The notes: generated from the sequence alone by a model not told the origin. Counted from the first letter of the stretch, positions 44,093-55,399 are shown. The stretch: 64,000 bases of DNA from Spisula solida (GCA_947247005.1 OX365945.1:37936551-38000550), one strand, 5' to 3'. A program made the numbers and translations.

Positions 44093-44279
44093 TATTCCGA
44101 AGCGAGACAAATTCCGTCTTGGATTGGTAGCCATAGGTGATGTCAAATTCACATTGTATTGCTACACTGCTGTTGTAGGTAACTAGTTCATCATCATCAA
44201 TGTGCACATAACACATGTGACGTAATTGTTGGCTAGGAACGCAAGTAAACACCTAACAAACAAGAGATGTTTGTAAAAC

Positions 44280-44815
44280 ACGTATGCCCCCATGGCAGCC
44301 CAATAGTCAGAAATGGTTATGGTCACAGTGACCTTGACCTTTGACCTCAAATCAATAGGGGTCATCTACTGTTGCTGACAAACATCCGTGTATAGTTTGA
44401 AGATCATAGGTCAAGGCGTTCTAGAGTTATAGAACGGAAACCATTTAAATAGTCAGAAATAGTAAAGGTCACAGTGACCTTGACCTACTGACCTCAAAAT
44501 CAATAGGGGTCATCTACTGTTGCTGACCAACCTCCATGTATATTTTGAAGATCATAGGCCAAGGCGTTCTAGAGTTATTGAACGGAAACCATTTAAATAG
44601 TCAGAAATAGTAAAAGTCACAGTGACCTTGACCTTTGACCTACTGACCTCAAAATCAATAGGGGTCATCTACTGTTGCTGACCAACCTCCGTGTATAGTT
44701 TGAAGATCATAGGTCAATGCGTTCTAGAGTTATTGAATGGAAACCATTTTATACGACCGACAGACAGACCGACCGACAGACATGAGCAAAGCAATTACCC
44801 CCTCATCAAAATGGG
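44280..44815. repeat. Three 147-bp tandem repeats with TGACCT clusters
   Basis: Units begin near ATAGTCAGAAAT at 44303, 44450 and 44597, each containing GTCACAGTGACCTTGACCT. The array ends in a GACCGACAGACAGACC-type run and a G-run near 44810. This body-plus-GACA-tail structure parallels other dispersed repeats in the window (1391-1912, 55727-63193). Confidence 0.85.
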
Positions 44816-45524
44816 GGGGGGCCATAACAATCGTAGGTTCTTTATTCTTTGATCGAATTTAAAGACACTCTTGATGCTCAAACCCAGAATGGGTACTATC
44901 CATGCCAATTAATATTCTTGAAACCAACACAACTGCTATCAAGTCGATTTCGACCTAGGAGCTTTCGTAGAAAAATATTACGTCGCATGGACAGTACTCA
45001 AATTTGACTCGAGTTTCGAGTAAATATCGTTAAAACGGTCTAAGAATAAAATAGTTACTTTTTTTACTTTTTGTCTACAGATTTTTACTTGCGTTAAATT
45101 CATAACCTCCAAAATTACGTCACATGTCACATACCACATGGTATGACCACATTTTTCATGTGATAAACGTGTTGAAAAAACAATCACATCCAGAACATAT
45201 TATACATATAAACAACTATAGGCATATTGGTCAGAGTATTGAAAAGAATAATGCACAAATCGAACATAAACAGTTTACAGTTTATTTGAAATACATAAGG
45301 CTTTATGCCGATGATTAAACAAAGATACAAACTGTACTGGAAAAAATAATTACATATAAATACATGGTCAACAGTCAATTAATAGTCTAATTATGTAACA
45401 TATATTAAAACCCCATCACACTAAACCTTGTTTTGTTCTATGATCCTTATTTTTATTATTTTATGATGTATTCTTTTGACGATACATTTCGTGGCTGATT
45501 TGTGTAGAGTATAGCGCTCTAACC
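44816..45524. other. No recognisable feature
   Basis: AT-rich, no supported feature. Confidence 0.4.
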
Positions 45525-45775
45525 ACTTGTTAATGTTTTCACCATGTGCAGATAGTCCTTCTAATTCCTTGGGGTGTGGTTGTTTCCCTATGGTAGATTG
45601 TCTCTACTAAAATAGGCGACTGTCTAATTCCCATCCTAGGTCCATAAAATACGAACCAAGTCTAATTCCTGCTACATGTGACGACAGGGTTTATTAAATT
45701 CCCATACATCGGGAAAGTCTTTATGTCTATATGTAATTCCCCCTGCAACCCGCCGCCCCCTCTGGGAAAAACATT
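45525..45775. mobile_element. Decayed MITE-like element related to 55106-55399
   Basis: The right end reads AACCCGCCGCCCCCTCTGGG then AAAAACATTG, matching the right end of the better-preserved element at 55106-55399. The left end near TTAATGTTTTCACC is a weak inverted match. The interior contains several TCTAATTCC phrases. No coding content. Confidence 0.5.
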
Positions 45776-46179
45776 GCACTGCACTTCGACTTATTGTGGC
45801 GACTGTTAGAAAATTATACTCATTCATAAAAGAATACTATGAATGCATTGGATATTTTGTTCGTTAAAGTTGCTGAAATATAGGAACTTCGGGAACGTTT
45901 TAAATGCAGTTTTGAAAGGCTCATGAAATCTCATTTATGTCGAATATTTTTGTTATATCACCATTGTACTTGGTTCGCACGTATAATGGAATTATATTAT
46001 GTCAATATATAATAATTATGAAATATGCGCAGTGGTTTTAAACATAGGCACAATGTTTAAAATGATCTGAGTGTAACCTATATACGTTACGAAAGCTGGT
46101 ACAATGTACACAGTTTTGATGCAGTTGTCTTAGCAAACACGGATGCCAGTTCCTGTAACGTCATATCCGTTGCGGCAAA
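45776..46179. other. No recognisable feature
   Basis: Nothing supportable seen. Confidence 0.4.
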
Positions 46180-46311
46180 ATCGCTAAGCGGCATCCATAT
46201 AGCCGAGACATCCATATAACGTAGGTTTTCTGGTGAACTTCGTAATCCCACCTTCCATGCTTAAACCTACGTCATATGGATGGCACGGCTATTTGGATGC
46301 CGCTTAGCGAT
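46180..46311. mobile_element. Hairpin (MITE-like) element, 132 bp
   Basis: ATCGCTAAGCGGCATCCATA, TAGCCG and ACGTAGGTTT on the left face AAACCTACGT, CGGCTA and TTGGATGCCGCTTAGCGAT on the right, giving arms of about 49 bp with few mismatches and a loop of about 35 bp. Confidence 0.75.
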
Positions 46312-47459
46312 TACCACCATGGGTCCTAAACATGTATATATATGTAACCATGTTACATGTACACACGTATATAAGTAGTCACTGGTGTCAGTGTGTTGTT
46401 GATAAGTTGTTTACCTGCTACAATAAGCTATTAATAGGTATCACGTGACGGGTACGCAAGATAACAGATTTGGAGATTTGCAAGAAACTTGCTATGCTGT
46501 TGGTCACGTGCTGGCTGGAACAGGTATCATTGGTTCCGGCACGAACAAACATTTTGAGTTATTGTCTGAAGTCTTAGGATCTGGGGAGTGGAAATTAGGA
46601 GTCCAGTGAGTATGGACGTTATCATAATGACTAATAACTGGAAAATATTTTGGGATAATATCGTGTGAACACTTTATGTTTGATTACTGAAACTAGTGTA
46701 AAAACGTTATGGAAATAAACATATACTAGTAAACTGGAAGTGTAGTTGATTATCACATCTATGGATGCTATTATGTATTTGTATAATTTACATATAAATA
46801 TATCGTAACATTCCGACAACCATCTTTGATCCCGGGAGCGATTCGCTCAAGTTATTATGAACATACATATAACAGAAACAGTAACACTGCCGTTACAGGG
46901 ATGGAGCGAACAGCAAAACACGAAGCTATACCAAGCAAAAGCTTAAGGTTACATATAACTTTACATGTACCGTTTGTTAATTATATTTTATCTTCAGTGG
47001 AGAAGTGTTTATTTTTCTGTGATTCTGATGTATAGTATTTAACAACTGAAGCAAGAAATGCAAAATAAATAATATGCACATTCAAGCGTTGTGTTAATTA
47101 GTAGTATCCATACAGTACATGCACTTTGCACGTGGTTTCTAAGTTGATATCATGCTCGTGTTAACTAGCGGGTCAATTTTGGATTCATCACATTTAAAAT
47201 ATTCTTTCCGCACGGGGCTGCATCCAAATTCCTGTTCACTGTTCCAGTATTTCTGTGTGGTTTGGTCATTCTTTTATTACACTAGCCGAAGCTGTGAACC
47301 CTACAAAATATAAACAAAAACAGGTAGAGCATTAGCTAAATATCTCGTAAAATGTCAATACGTGTATGTATCTTGTATTATCCACGGGGTTTTGAAAGAC
47401 GTTTTATTAAAAAAAACTATCAGAGGTGTCCTGTAAATAAATAATTAATATACATGTAC
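46312..47459. other. No recognisable feature
   Basis: AT-rich, no gene or repeat recognised. Confidence 0.4.
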
Positions 47460-47880
47460 TAGATTTATTTAGCGCCCTTTTCATGCGAACGCACGTACAA
47501 AGGCGCTTCACATAGAGTGTTGCAGTCACAAGGGCGCAAGTGCATCTCGGGGCCTACCGGTGCAGATACAGCATGATCGGACCAGAGGGACAGACTGAGA
47601 GAAAACACCCGAAGAGAGAGAGAGAGAGAGAGACATCAGATACAGGCATGTCCGGTGCTACAGAAGTGCGCATAGCTCTTATTTCGAACAGACAGTCTGG
47701 TTTTTTAATGTGACCGGTGTATAGCACCGATACACAGCTTACTGGAACCTTTCACCAGATAATTTGCTGTCCACACGGTCCGATATAGCGGGAACTTACT
47801 ACGAATAGTTCCCATGCCGGGGATTGAACCCACGACCTCTGGATAGACAGTCCAGTGTGTTACCACTGAGCTAAGTCCTT
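47460..47880 (-). mobile_element. tRNA-derived SINE (minus strand)
   Basis: The minus-strand tRNA-like head at 47812-47880 has an A-box TAGCTCAGTGG (complement of 47863-47873), an anticodon-like arm CTGGA-CTGTCTA-TCCAG that would read GTC, and a B-box GGGTTCAATCC (complement of 47821-47831). The D and acceptor stems do not pair, so it is not a functional tRNA-Asp. The body contains a GA microsatellite (about 47613-47632), and the 3' end contains AAGCGCC/GGCGCTAAATAAAT-type sequence near 47465-47505. Confidence 0.75.
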
Positions 47881-48043
47881 TGATAAACGAAGTGATATGT
47901 ATACGTGTATTTCAAAAATTGCTAAAATATTAATATCCATATCTGTACATAATGCCGATGCAAATATGACTGAGCCAGTCTCCAGGAAAACCTGCTATTT
48001 TGACAAAAAAATTAAATTTGAGAGTTTCGATACTTATAAAGAT

Positions 48044-49148
48044 TAGAATATAACCTACATTATGAGCAAATGAAAACGCCGAATTCTGGCGGTGAAATGA
48101 AAATTTGATTATTAAATTTTTTTCTTCACAGACTTGACGTCATGCGTTGCACAGACACTTGGGGTCTGGACCCCGCCCCCAGCTACGGACCTGGGTATAT
48201 TTTTATCATCAACATTGTATACCCAGACCCATACATTAATCACACAAACATTATTAAACGTATCCGGACAAATAAAAAAATATTCGTAAATGCCTCTCTA
48301 GCTTTAATAATACAAAGATAAAAATGTTTGACTGAGATTTCTCGCACACCTTCCTCGAATATCGGGTCGTGTTTAACTCACTGTGCAACTTTCCTGCCAA
48401 TAGTTGGTGTCCTTTGGTCAAGTACACATTACTCTTCACGATTATGATAGTGACAGAAACCGATCTCGGCCCCTGCTTCCACAATTTTCGAGAAAGTTGG
48501 CAATTTTCAACTCAAAACACGACTCGCACATAATCTTTCGACGCTGGTTTCCTGCCTGATCAATACGAAAGTACGGCGCCGCGCGTTAAACATTGGAACC
48601 AGATATGTAAATAAACCATTCGGAATACCTCGTTTGGGTCCAACGTTCAACGCGCGACACGGTTCTTATGTATCAGGCTGGGAACCACCGTTCAAATTGT
48701 CGAAAGATTATGTGCGCAGCAGAAAATGAGTTGACAATTGCAAACTTTCTCGCATATTTTGTCGACAAGAGAGCTGATCGAGTATTGTTAGTATAGTCAT
48801 CGTAAAGATTTATTTGTTATTGACCGAAATATACCAGAAATGTACGGGAAAGTTGCAAAACAAGTTTTACACGATCAATTTTTCTAGGTCGGGGTGCGAG
48901 AAAGTTCAGCGAAACATTTTTATCTTTGTGTTATTTAAGCAGTAGAGGAATTACGTAGATTTTGGTATGAATATCAAATACATCCAACAAATGTTTGTGT
49001 GATTACTGAATAGGTTTGGATATATAAGAAATATATAGAAAAAATTCCAGGCGCGTAGTGTGAGGGGGCGTGGTCCAGACCCCAAGTGTCTGTGATGCGT
49101 TGGCGTTACTTTCTATAGGCCAATCAGAATGCATAATGTTATATTCTA
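48044..49148. mobile_element. Small MITE (copy 1) interrupted by a 945-bp element
   Basis: The ends TAGAATATAAC (48044-48054) and GTTATATTCTA (49138-49148) are inverted. Removing 48150-49094 and one 8-bp duplication leaves about 150 bp that aligns with copy 2 at 49396-49539, including AAAACGCCG, GACGTCA, TTGCGTTGGCG and GGCCAATCAGAATGCA. Confidence 0.85.
48150..49094. mobile_element. 945-bp foldback element with 8-bp target duplication (hAT-like)
   Basis: Termini CACAGACACTTGGGGTCTGG and its exact reverse complement bound the element. ATGCGTTG lies on both sides (48142-48149 and 49095-49102), a perfect 8-bp target duplication. The interior folds back on itself over most of its length: AGATAAAAATGTTT faces AAACATTTTTATCTTTG, and CACATAATCTTTCGACG faces CGAAAGATTATGTGCG. 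No transposase is encoded. An 8-bp duplication points to the hAT, P or Merlin superfamilies; hAT is the commonest, but the terminal sequence is not diagnostic. Confidence 0.88.
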
Positions 49149-49152
49149 AGTT

Positions 49153-49246
49153 AGTTAGAACATATTAAGTAAATTTTAATGACTAAAAAGGACTCGCTCC
49201 GCTTCGCCCTTTTTAATCATTAAAATTTACTTAATATGTTCTAACT
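49153..49246. repeat. Hairpin with CTCGCTCCGCTTCG apex, copy 1
   Basis: GTTAGAACATATTAAGTAAA, TTTTAATGACTAAAAAGG faces CCTTTTTAATCATTAAAA, TTTACTTAATATGTTCTAAC, giving arms of nearly 40 bp around a 15-bp GC-rich apex. It directly adjoins MITE copy 1. Confidence 0.8.
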
Positions 49247-49395
49247 ATAACATAATCATATTGAAGCAAAGTGTAAGAAATTTTGTTGATATCTCGAGTT
49301 TCAAGGAAGTTACAGCTGTTTTTGTAGACTCACTATTCAGAGATTTTTGTGTGACGTCACAAACGTCATTTGACGTAACTGTACCAAGTACTTTT

Positions 49396-49539
49396 TAGAA
49401 TATAACCAATGAAAACGCCGCATTTTCGCGGTTAAATGAAAATTTAATCATTAAAATTTTCTCTTAACAGACGTGACGTCACGTCTTGCGTTGGCGCTAA
49501 TTTCTATCGGCCAATCAGAATGCAGAATGTTATATTCTA
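49396..49539. mobile_element. Small MITE (copy 2), uninterrupted
   Basis: Ends TAGAATATAAC and GTTATATTCTA enclose 144 bp homologous to copy 1. At the position where copy 1 carries the 945-bp insertion, this copy reads continuously through CTTGCGTTGGCGCTAATTTC, showing the empty site. Confidence 0.85.
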
Positions 49540-49640
49540 AGTTAGTCAGAACATATTAAGTAAATTTTAATGACTAAAAAGGCCTCGCTTCGCTCGCTCC
49601 GCCCTTTTTAATCATTAAAATTTAACATAATTAAACCTTT
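49540..49640. repeat. Hairpin with CTCGCTTCGCTCGCTCC apex, copy 2
   Basis: Same arms as 49153-49246 (AGAACATATTAAGTAAATTT, AATGACTAAAAAGG, then CCTTTTTAATCATTAAAATT), but the right arm is shortened and lacks the TTAATATGTTCT end. Confidence 0.75.
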
Positions 49641-50193
49641 TGATGAATGTTTTGCATAAACTGTTCAAAGTAGTATCACGTGTTCGAATTATGTTTTAAT
49701 TTTTAAGATAAATATTATATTCGAAATTGTTAGGATTTAGAGAATGGCTACTAGTGTTTTAAGCTACGAACTCCTTGCTTTTCCCAATCGGAGTACTTTT
49801 CCAAATTGGTCACCATAGCGAAGTCATAGGGATTCGACCCGATAAAAATATCTTTCACATCTATACTATGAATATCTAAGACAGGGATCTTACTTTATGA
49901 CTGGCCCTCATATACCCAACTCAGCGTTATGTCCAATATTTTAAACAAGCCGAATACAATCATTAAATTTGTACTGCACACTTCGAGCCAATATAATATT
50001 ATACATTAAAAATACAACTTTTATCAATACACGTACACAATGTCGCCTGTGTCAAGCATAGAATGTTCACAAAATGCGTAAAACCCGGTTTGACGACATA
50101 ACCCTGCAAAGACAGAAACGAGAAAACGGCCTTCGATAAAGCAGAGAAATCATTATTTACACACGATCTCAGGAAATTAGTAAGGCGATTTGA
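49641..50193. other. No recognisable feature
   Basis: AT-rich, nothing supportable. Confidence 0.4.
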
Positions 50194-51066
50194 TTTTTTT
50201 GTTAAATTTAGAATTCTTATACAAGGTGTATTTCCATGAATTGACCAGTATCAAAAACAAGAATTGGCTTTCGATATCTTCATAAAGTAATTATATTCGT
50301 AAAAAACACTACTATAACTACTTTCATGCGAAATCCCATCGAAATTGGTCAAGTAGTTAAACAGTTATACCATAAATACTTTTCACGGTGACCAACCGGT
50401 CACTGGGGTGGACTCAATAAAAACAAAAACACGGAAATATTGAGGAAATCACCAACATATGTCGAATTTACCGTTGTGTAGAAACATAATAATGCGGTAA
50501 AATTAAAGAACGAAAAAGTTGGAACAGATTTACCTGGTTGACACATGTTCACTTCAGTGAATGTATACGTGTAAGCCCAAAAACGAATCGTTTGCATATT
50601 TAAATGTCAAAATGACTCCATGTTTCTCCGAACGTTCCGAATGATGCGCGTGATTTCCTTTTTGTAACAACGATTTTCATTGGTTGATTTCATTGGGGTT
50701 TCCCAGGACTTGGTAACCAGCGTACAAACGATGTATACTACGCCAATCAAAACGACCGTTATAAAATACGTTCTAAATACCCGTCAGACACACTAAAAAC
50801 CACTACAGTCGTTCCTACAGCGTTTTACGCCCTCGAAAAATAAAATCAAAGTTTAAACAATGAATTATATCGTACGAAGGTAAATTTAAGCATGTTTTCG
50901 AATGCTTTCGATTCACAAAGATGTTTTTGATCACCCACAGCTTTAAATAGATGAATAATGCCGTAAATGCTTTAAATTATGAAAAAAACAAAATACACCC
51001 AGTGACTGTACGATCACTTCTCCGGGAAATATACCTTGTATAAGAATTCTAAATTTAACAAAAAAA
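50194..51066. mobile_element. 870-bp element with about 40-bp inverted ends
   Basis: TTTTTTTGTTAAATTTAGAA, TTCTTATACAAGGT on the left is answered on the right by ACCTTGTATAAGAATTCTAA, ATTTAACAAAAAAA. The interior has further inverted pieces, including AAAAACAAGAATTGGCTTTCGA with TCGATTCACAAAGATGTTTT-type matches, and no protein domain. No target duplication was resolved. Confidence 0.65.
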
Positions 51067-51998
51067 TTTTTTTTTATTTTTTTTAGGTACTGTTTATTAA
51101 TGATACAGTTACCTGTGATTACATCATGTCAATATAACAGGTTCACCCTTGTTACCCTGATAAAACAACATGATTGGATATTCCCAACATGATTGAAAAA
51201 TGGCCGACATGAACAATGTGATAAGTGCATTGTTTTTGCAATATTGTCCATATAAACTATCCAGATTGTTTATTTCAATATTACATAATCAACATATGAA
51301 GAAAATGTACTATTTGCACTAAACAATTTGCACATAGGTAATATTTTTCACTATGTAAAGCCTTAAAGAATGTGTGGATTTTGCATTTGAGAATGAGTTT
51401 TGTACTTAAAAACGTTGTAAAACTCATTTATTTGACTTTATTTAATGAATATCATTTGGGAAGTATTGGCAGTTGTATAAACTATGATTTGGACGTTTCA
51501 ATTTTTTAAAATCTTAGATAAATTAACGCTCACCAACAATAATTCAAACATGTATAGTATTTTTTGGATACTGACCGACGTGATTGTTAAATTTATTAGG
51601 ATACTGGCCAACATGATTGTGGATAAAAGCCAACATTACCAATTGAAATCTTGCCAATGGGATTCTCAAGGTACAAATAATTGTACATTAAAGAAGTGTG
51701 CTCATGAATTGTGGTAGCAGGTTTATGAGCATACCCGATGTACGGGATTTCACACCTAGTCTATAGCACATGCTTTTAGGACATTTAATAATCAAAGCAC
51801 TTAGAGTTCTGATGGGAGGCGATCTGGTTGCTGCTACTAAAGCTTAAACGACTTTACACGTTTAATGTTCGTTTTCTTACTGCCGATCTTGTCTTGAATG
51901 TCTAAATAGGCATATGTGACTATATAGGCATGTTGGGTATCTATATAATTGTAAAAAGGGGCATATTGATGTATATGTCATACGTGTATTGAATGCGT
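51067..51998. other. No recognisable feature
   Basis: AT-rich, with loosely repeated phrases such as ACATGATTG near 51180, 51580 and 51612. No gene recognised. Confidence 0.4.
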
Positions 51999-52007
51999 AT
52001 ATCAAAA

Positions 52008-53889
52008 AGGTCTGTGAAGTTGGCTCTTAGGTCGTACATCGACAGTCAGATGTTTACTCATTTTTATTTGAAATGAATAAACAGCTCTTAGCTCGTAGGT
52101 CGCAGCTCTTAGATCGTTAGTCGCAGCTCTTAGCTCGTAGGTCGCAGCTCTTAGCTCGTAGATGTGTACTCGTTGGTCGCAGGTCTTAGGTCGTTGGTCC
52201 CAGCTCTTAGCTCGTAGGTCGCAGCTCTTAGCTCGAAGGTCGCAGCTCTTAGCTCGTAGGTCGCAGCTCTTAGCTCGTAGATGTGTACTCGTTGGTCGCA
52301 GCTCTTAGGTCGATAGTCGCAGCTCTTAGGTCGTTAGTCGCAGCTCTTAGCTCGTTGGTCGCAGCTCTTAGATCGTTAGTCGCAGCTCTTAGCTCGTAGG
52401 TCACAGCTCTTAGCTCGTAGATGTGTACTGGTTGGTCGCAGGTATCAGGTCGTTGGTCCCAGCTCTTAGCTCGTCGGTCGCAGGTCTTAGGTCGTTGGTC
52501 GCAGCTCTTAGATCGTTAGTCGCAGCTCTTAGCTGGTAGGTCGCAGCTTTTAGCTCGTAGATGTCTTCTTGTTGGTCGCAGGTCTTAGGTCGTTGGTCGC
52601 AGCTCTTAGCTCGTAAGTCGCAGCTCTTAGCTCGTAGGTCGCAGCTCTTAGCTCGTAAGTCGCAGCTCTTAGCTCGTAGATGTGTACTCGTTGGTCGCAG
52701 CTCTTAGGTCGTTAGTCGCAGCTCTTAGGACGTTGGTCGAAGCTCTTAGCTCGTAGGTTGCAGCTCTTAGCTCGTAGATGTGTACTCGTTGGTCGCAGGT
52801 CTTATGTCGTTGGTCGCAGGTCTTAACTCGTAGGTTGCAGCTCTTAGCTCGTAGGTCGCAGCTCTTAGCTCGTCGGTCGCAGCTCTTAGATCGTTAGTCG
52901 CAGCTCTTAGCTCGTAGGTCGCAGCTCTTAGCTCGTAGATGTGTACTTGTTGGTCGCAGGTCTTAGGTCGTTGGTCCCAGCTCTTAGCTCGTAGGTCGCA
53001 GCTCTTAGCTCGTAGGTCGCAGCTCTTAGCTCGTAGGTCGCAGCTCTTAGCTCGTAAGTCGCAGCTTTTAGCTAGTAGATGTGTACTCGTTGGTCGCAGC
53101 TCTTAGGTCGTTAGTCGCAGCTCTTAGGTCGTTGGTCGCAGCTCTTAGCTCGTAGGTTGCAGCTCTTAGCTCGTAGATGTGTACTCGTTGGTCGCAGGTC
53201 TTAGGTCGTTGGTCGCAGGTCTTAACTCGTAGGTCGCAGCTCTTAGCTCGTAGGTCGCAGCTCTTAGCTCGTAGATGTGTACTCGTTGGTCGCAGCTCTT
53301 AGCTGTGTACTCGTATTCCAAACCTGCTCTGAGTTTGTTATTGGACTTGACAAAAAAAACCTAAACGATAGGTGTTCATGTGAAAAACATTAATGTCGGG
53401 GGACTAGGTGTCCATGTGAAAACCCTGATTGGTAGGGGACTAGCTTGCCTTGTGAAAAACCTAAATAGAAGGAGATTTAAATGGTAGGGGACTATGTGTC
53501 CGTAGGAAAAACCTAAATCTTCGAGCTAAGAGCTGCGACCTACGAGCTAAGAGCTGGGACCAACGACCTAAGAGCTACGACTAACGACCTAAGAGCTGCA
53601 ACCAACGAGTACACATCTACGAGCTAAGAGCTGCGACCTACGAGCTAAGAGCTGCGACCTACGAGCTAAGAGCTGCGACATACGAGCTAAGAGCTGGGAC
53701 CAACGACCTAAGACCTGCGACCAACGAGTACACATCTACGAGCTAAAAGCTGCGACCTACGAGCTAAGAGCTGCGACTAAAGATCTAAGAGCTGCGACCA
53801 ACGAGCTAAGAGCTGTTTATTCATTTCAAATAAAAATGAGTAAACATCTGACTGTCGATGTACGACCTAAGAGCCAACTTCACAGACCT
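52008..53889. mobile_element. Foldback transposon with satellite arms and 9-bp target duplication
   Basis: The element is 1,882 bp long. The outer TIR (AGGTCTGTGAAGTTGGCTCT onward, about 80 bp) is identical or nearly so at the two ends. Inside it, both arms are tandem arrays of about 21 bp (GTCGCAGCTCTTAGCTCGTAG) in opposite orientation: about 1.2 kb on the left and about 0.3 kb on the right. The middle, 53320-53515, holds about four units around GGTAGGGGACTAGGTGTCC. ATATCAAAA occurs immediately outside both ends (51999-52007 and 53890-53898), a perfect 9-bp target duplication. No coding region is present. The architecture matches foldback elements; the 9-bp duplication also fits Mutator-like elements. 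Confidence 0.92.
52085..53310. repeat. 21-bp tandem array with GATGTGTACTCG punctuation
   Basis: The 21-bp unit varies between CTCGTAG, GTCGTTG and ATCGTTAG endings. About every 95-165 bp it is punctuated by TAGATGTGTACTCGTTGG (near 52158, 52278, 52678, 52773, 53176), suggesting amplification of multi-unit blocks. Confidence 0.85.
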
Positions 53890-53898
53890 ATATCAAAA

Positions 53899-54384
53899 GT
53901 GGCTTTAAAATAATACTACGCGCCTATTTATCAGATTCTACAGTACCGTCTTGTAATCACTTCCATCACAGCGTGAGACATCTCTAGAAAGCGGCTAGTA
54001 TAGCCAGCCACACCATATGATTGCATAACATGATTATATACGATTCATTGATAAAACCATCACGTGGCCCTGGTCTGAAGTTTCTAAAAATAGCTATACG
54101 GCTGGGACATTTGATGAACACGTCATTTTCATATTCTCCCCGGCTGAGTGATTATCTGCAAAAATATCGATTCAACGAACAGTTTCACAATAATTGTTGA
54201 TCGTAGAATAAACAATTGTTGCTGATTGAATTAAATAAGTTTAAAATTTTAAGAAACATATGTTGCAGTATTGGGAATGTTGATAGTTTCTGGAACTACT
54301 TGAATGCGGATTCACATAGCAGCCTAAAGGCGTTCCAGGTTGCATTAAGAAATGGGCAATGGTAGTATAGAGAGGCTTACGCCT
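53899..54384. other. No recognisable feature
   Basis: Apparently low-copy flank of the foldback element. Confidence 0.4.
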
Positions 54385-55095
54385 ACCAAAAATGGGTACA
54401 AATGTTCACCACATCAAGACGATGTGCCATGCACAAAACCCAGGTCCCTAGCTTAAAGGTCAAGGTCACACTTAGAGGTCAAAGGTTAAAAGGCTCAAAT
54501 AGGCATGTGATTCGTGTCCGCTCTGTAATTTTGTCATCTCCTATTGGATATTTATAATATTTGGTACAAATGTTCACCACATCAAGGTGATGTGCCATGT
54601 GCAAGACCCAGGTCCCTTACTTAAAGGGCAAGGTCACACGTAGAGATCAAAAGTTAAAATTCTCAAATAGGCATGTGATTCATGTCCGCTCTGTAACTAT
54701 GTCATTTCTTATTGGATATTTATAACACTTGGTACAAATGTTCACCACATCGAGACGGCGTGTTATGCGCAAGACCTAGGTCCCTTGCTCAAAGGTAAAG
54801 GTCACACTTAGAGATCGAAGGTAAAAAGGCTCAAATAGGCATGTGATTCATGTCAGCTCTGTAACTATGTCATTTCTTATTTTATATTAATATTACTTGC
54901 CACAAATGTTCACATCACCAAGACGAGGTGACATGCGCAAAACCCAGGTCCCTAACGCAAAGGTCAAGGTCATACTTAGAGATTTAAAGTTAAAAGGCAC
55001 AAGTATGCTTCTGGTCTGCTTTTTGTTATTTCGTTCTGGATTTTAAAATTACTTGGTTACATTCGCATTTACACCCTGACTCAAATGTAAAGGTC
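54385..55095. repeat. Four tandem repeats of about 170 bp
   Basis: Units are marked by ACAAATGTTCACCACATCAA, AAACCCAGGTCCCT, AAAGGTCAAGGTCACACTTA and GTCCGCTCTGTAA (54517, 54690, about 54855, about 55015). They are related to the 152-bp units at 1561-1912. The last unit is decayed. Confidence 0.85.
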
Positions 55096-55105
55096 ACCCT
55101 TATGC

Positions 55106-55399
55106 ACCTATCAATGTTTTCCCCCAGGAGGGGGGTGGCGGGCTGACCCAGGGGAATTTGACATTTTTACTGTTTCAAAGTCTAAATTCCCGCCCTAGAG
55201 CAAGGGCAATTTGTCAAAATCCCCTCACTGGGAGATGCTTTACATACCCACCGGGATCAAAATTTCGGCCAGTGTCAAAATTTCCCTGGACTCGGCACCA
55301 TTCTGTCTGTCAAATTCCCACCTATCGGGAACAGCCTTCTGTCAAAAGTCCCGTGTATGCCCGCCGCTCCCCCCCCCCTTGGGGAAAACATTGATAGGT
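55106..55399. mobile_element. 294-bp MITE-like element with 19-bp TIRs
   Basis: ACCTATCAATGTTTTCCCC at 55106 is matched exactly in reverse complement by the sequence ending at 55399. Just inside are GGAGGGGGGTGGCGGGC and its partner GCCCGCCGCTCCCCC. Several TGTCAAAATTCCC-type phrases repeat in the interior. Its open frames are proline-rich chance frames. Confidence 0.75.

Noticed and set aside
47812..47880. Possible tRNA-Asp gene with GTC anticodon
   Set aside because: Acceptor and D stems do not pair and the T stem is mismatched; it sits at the head of a SINE body.
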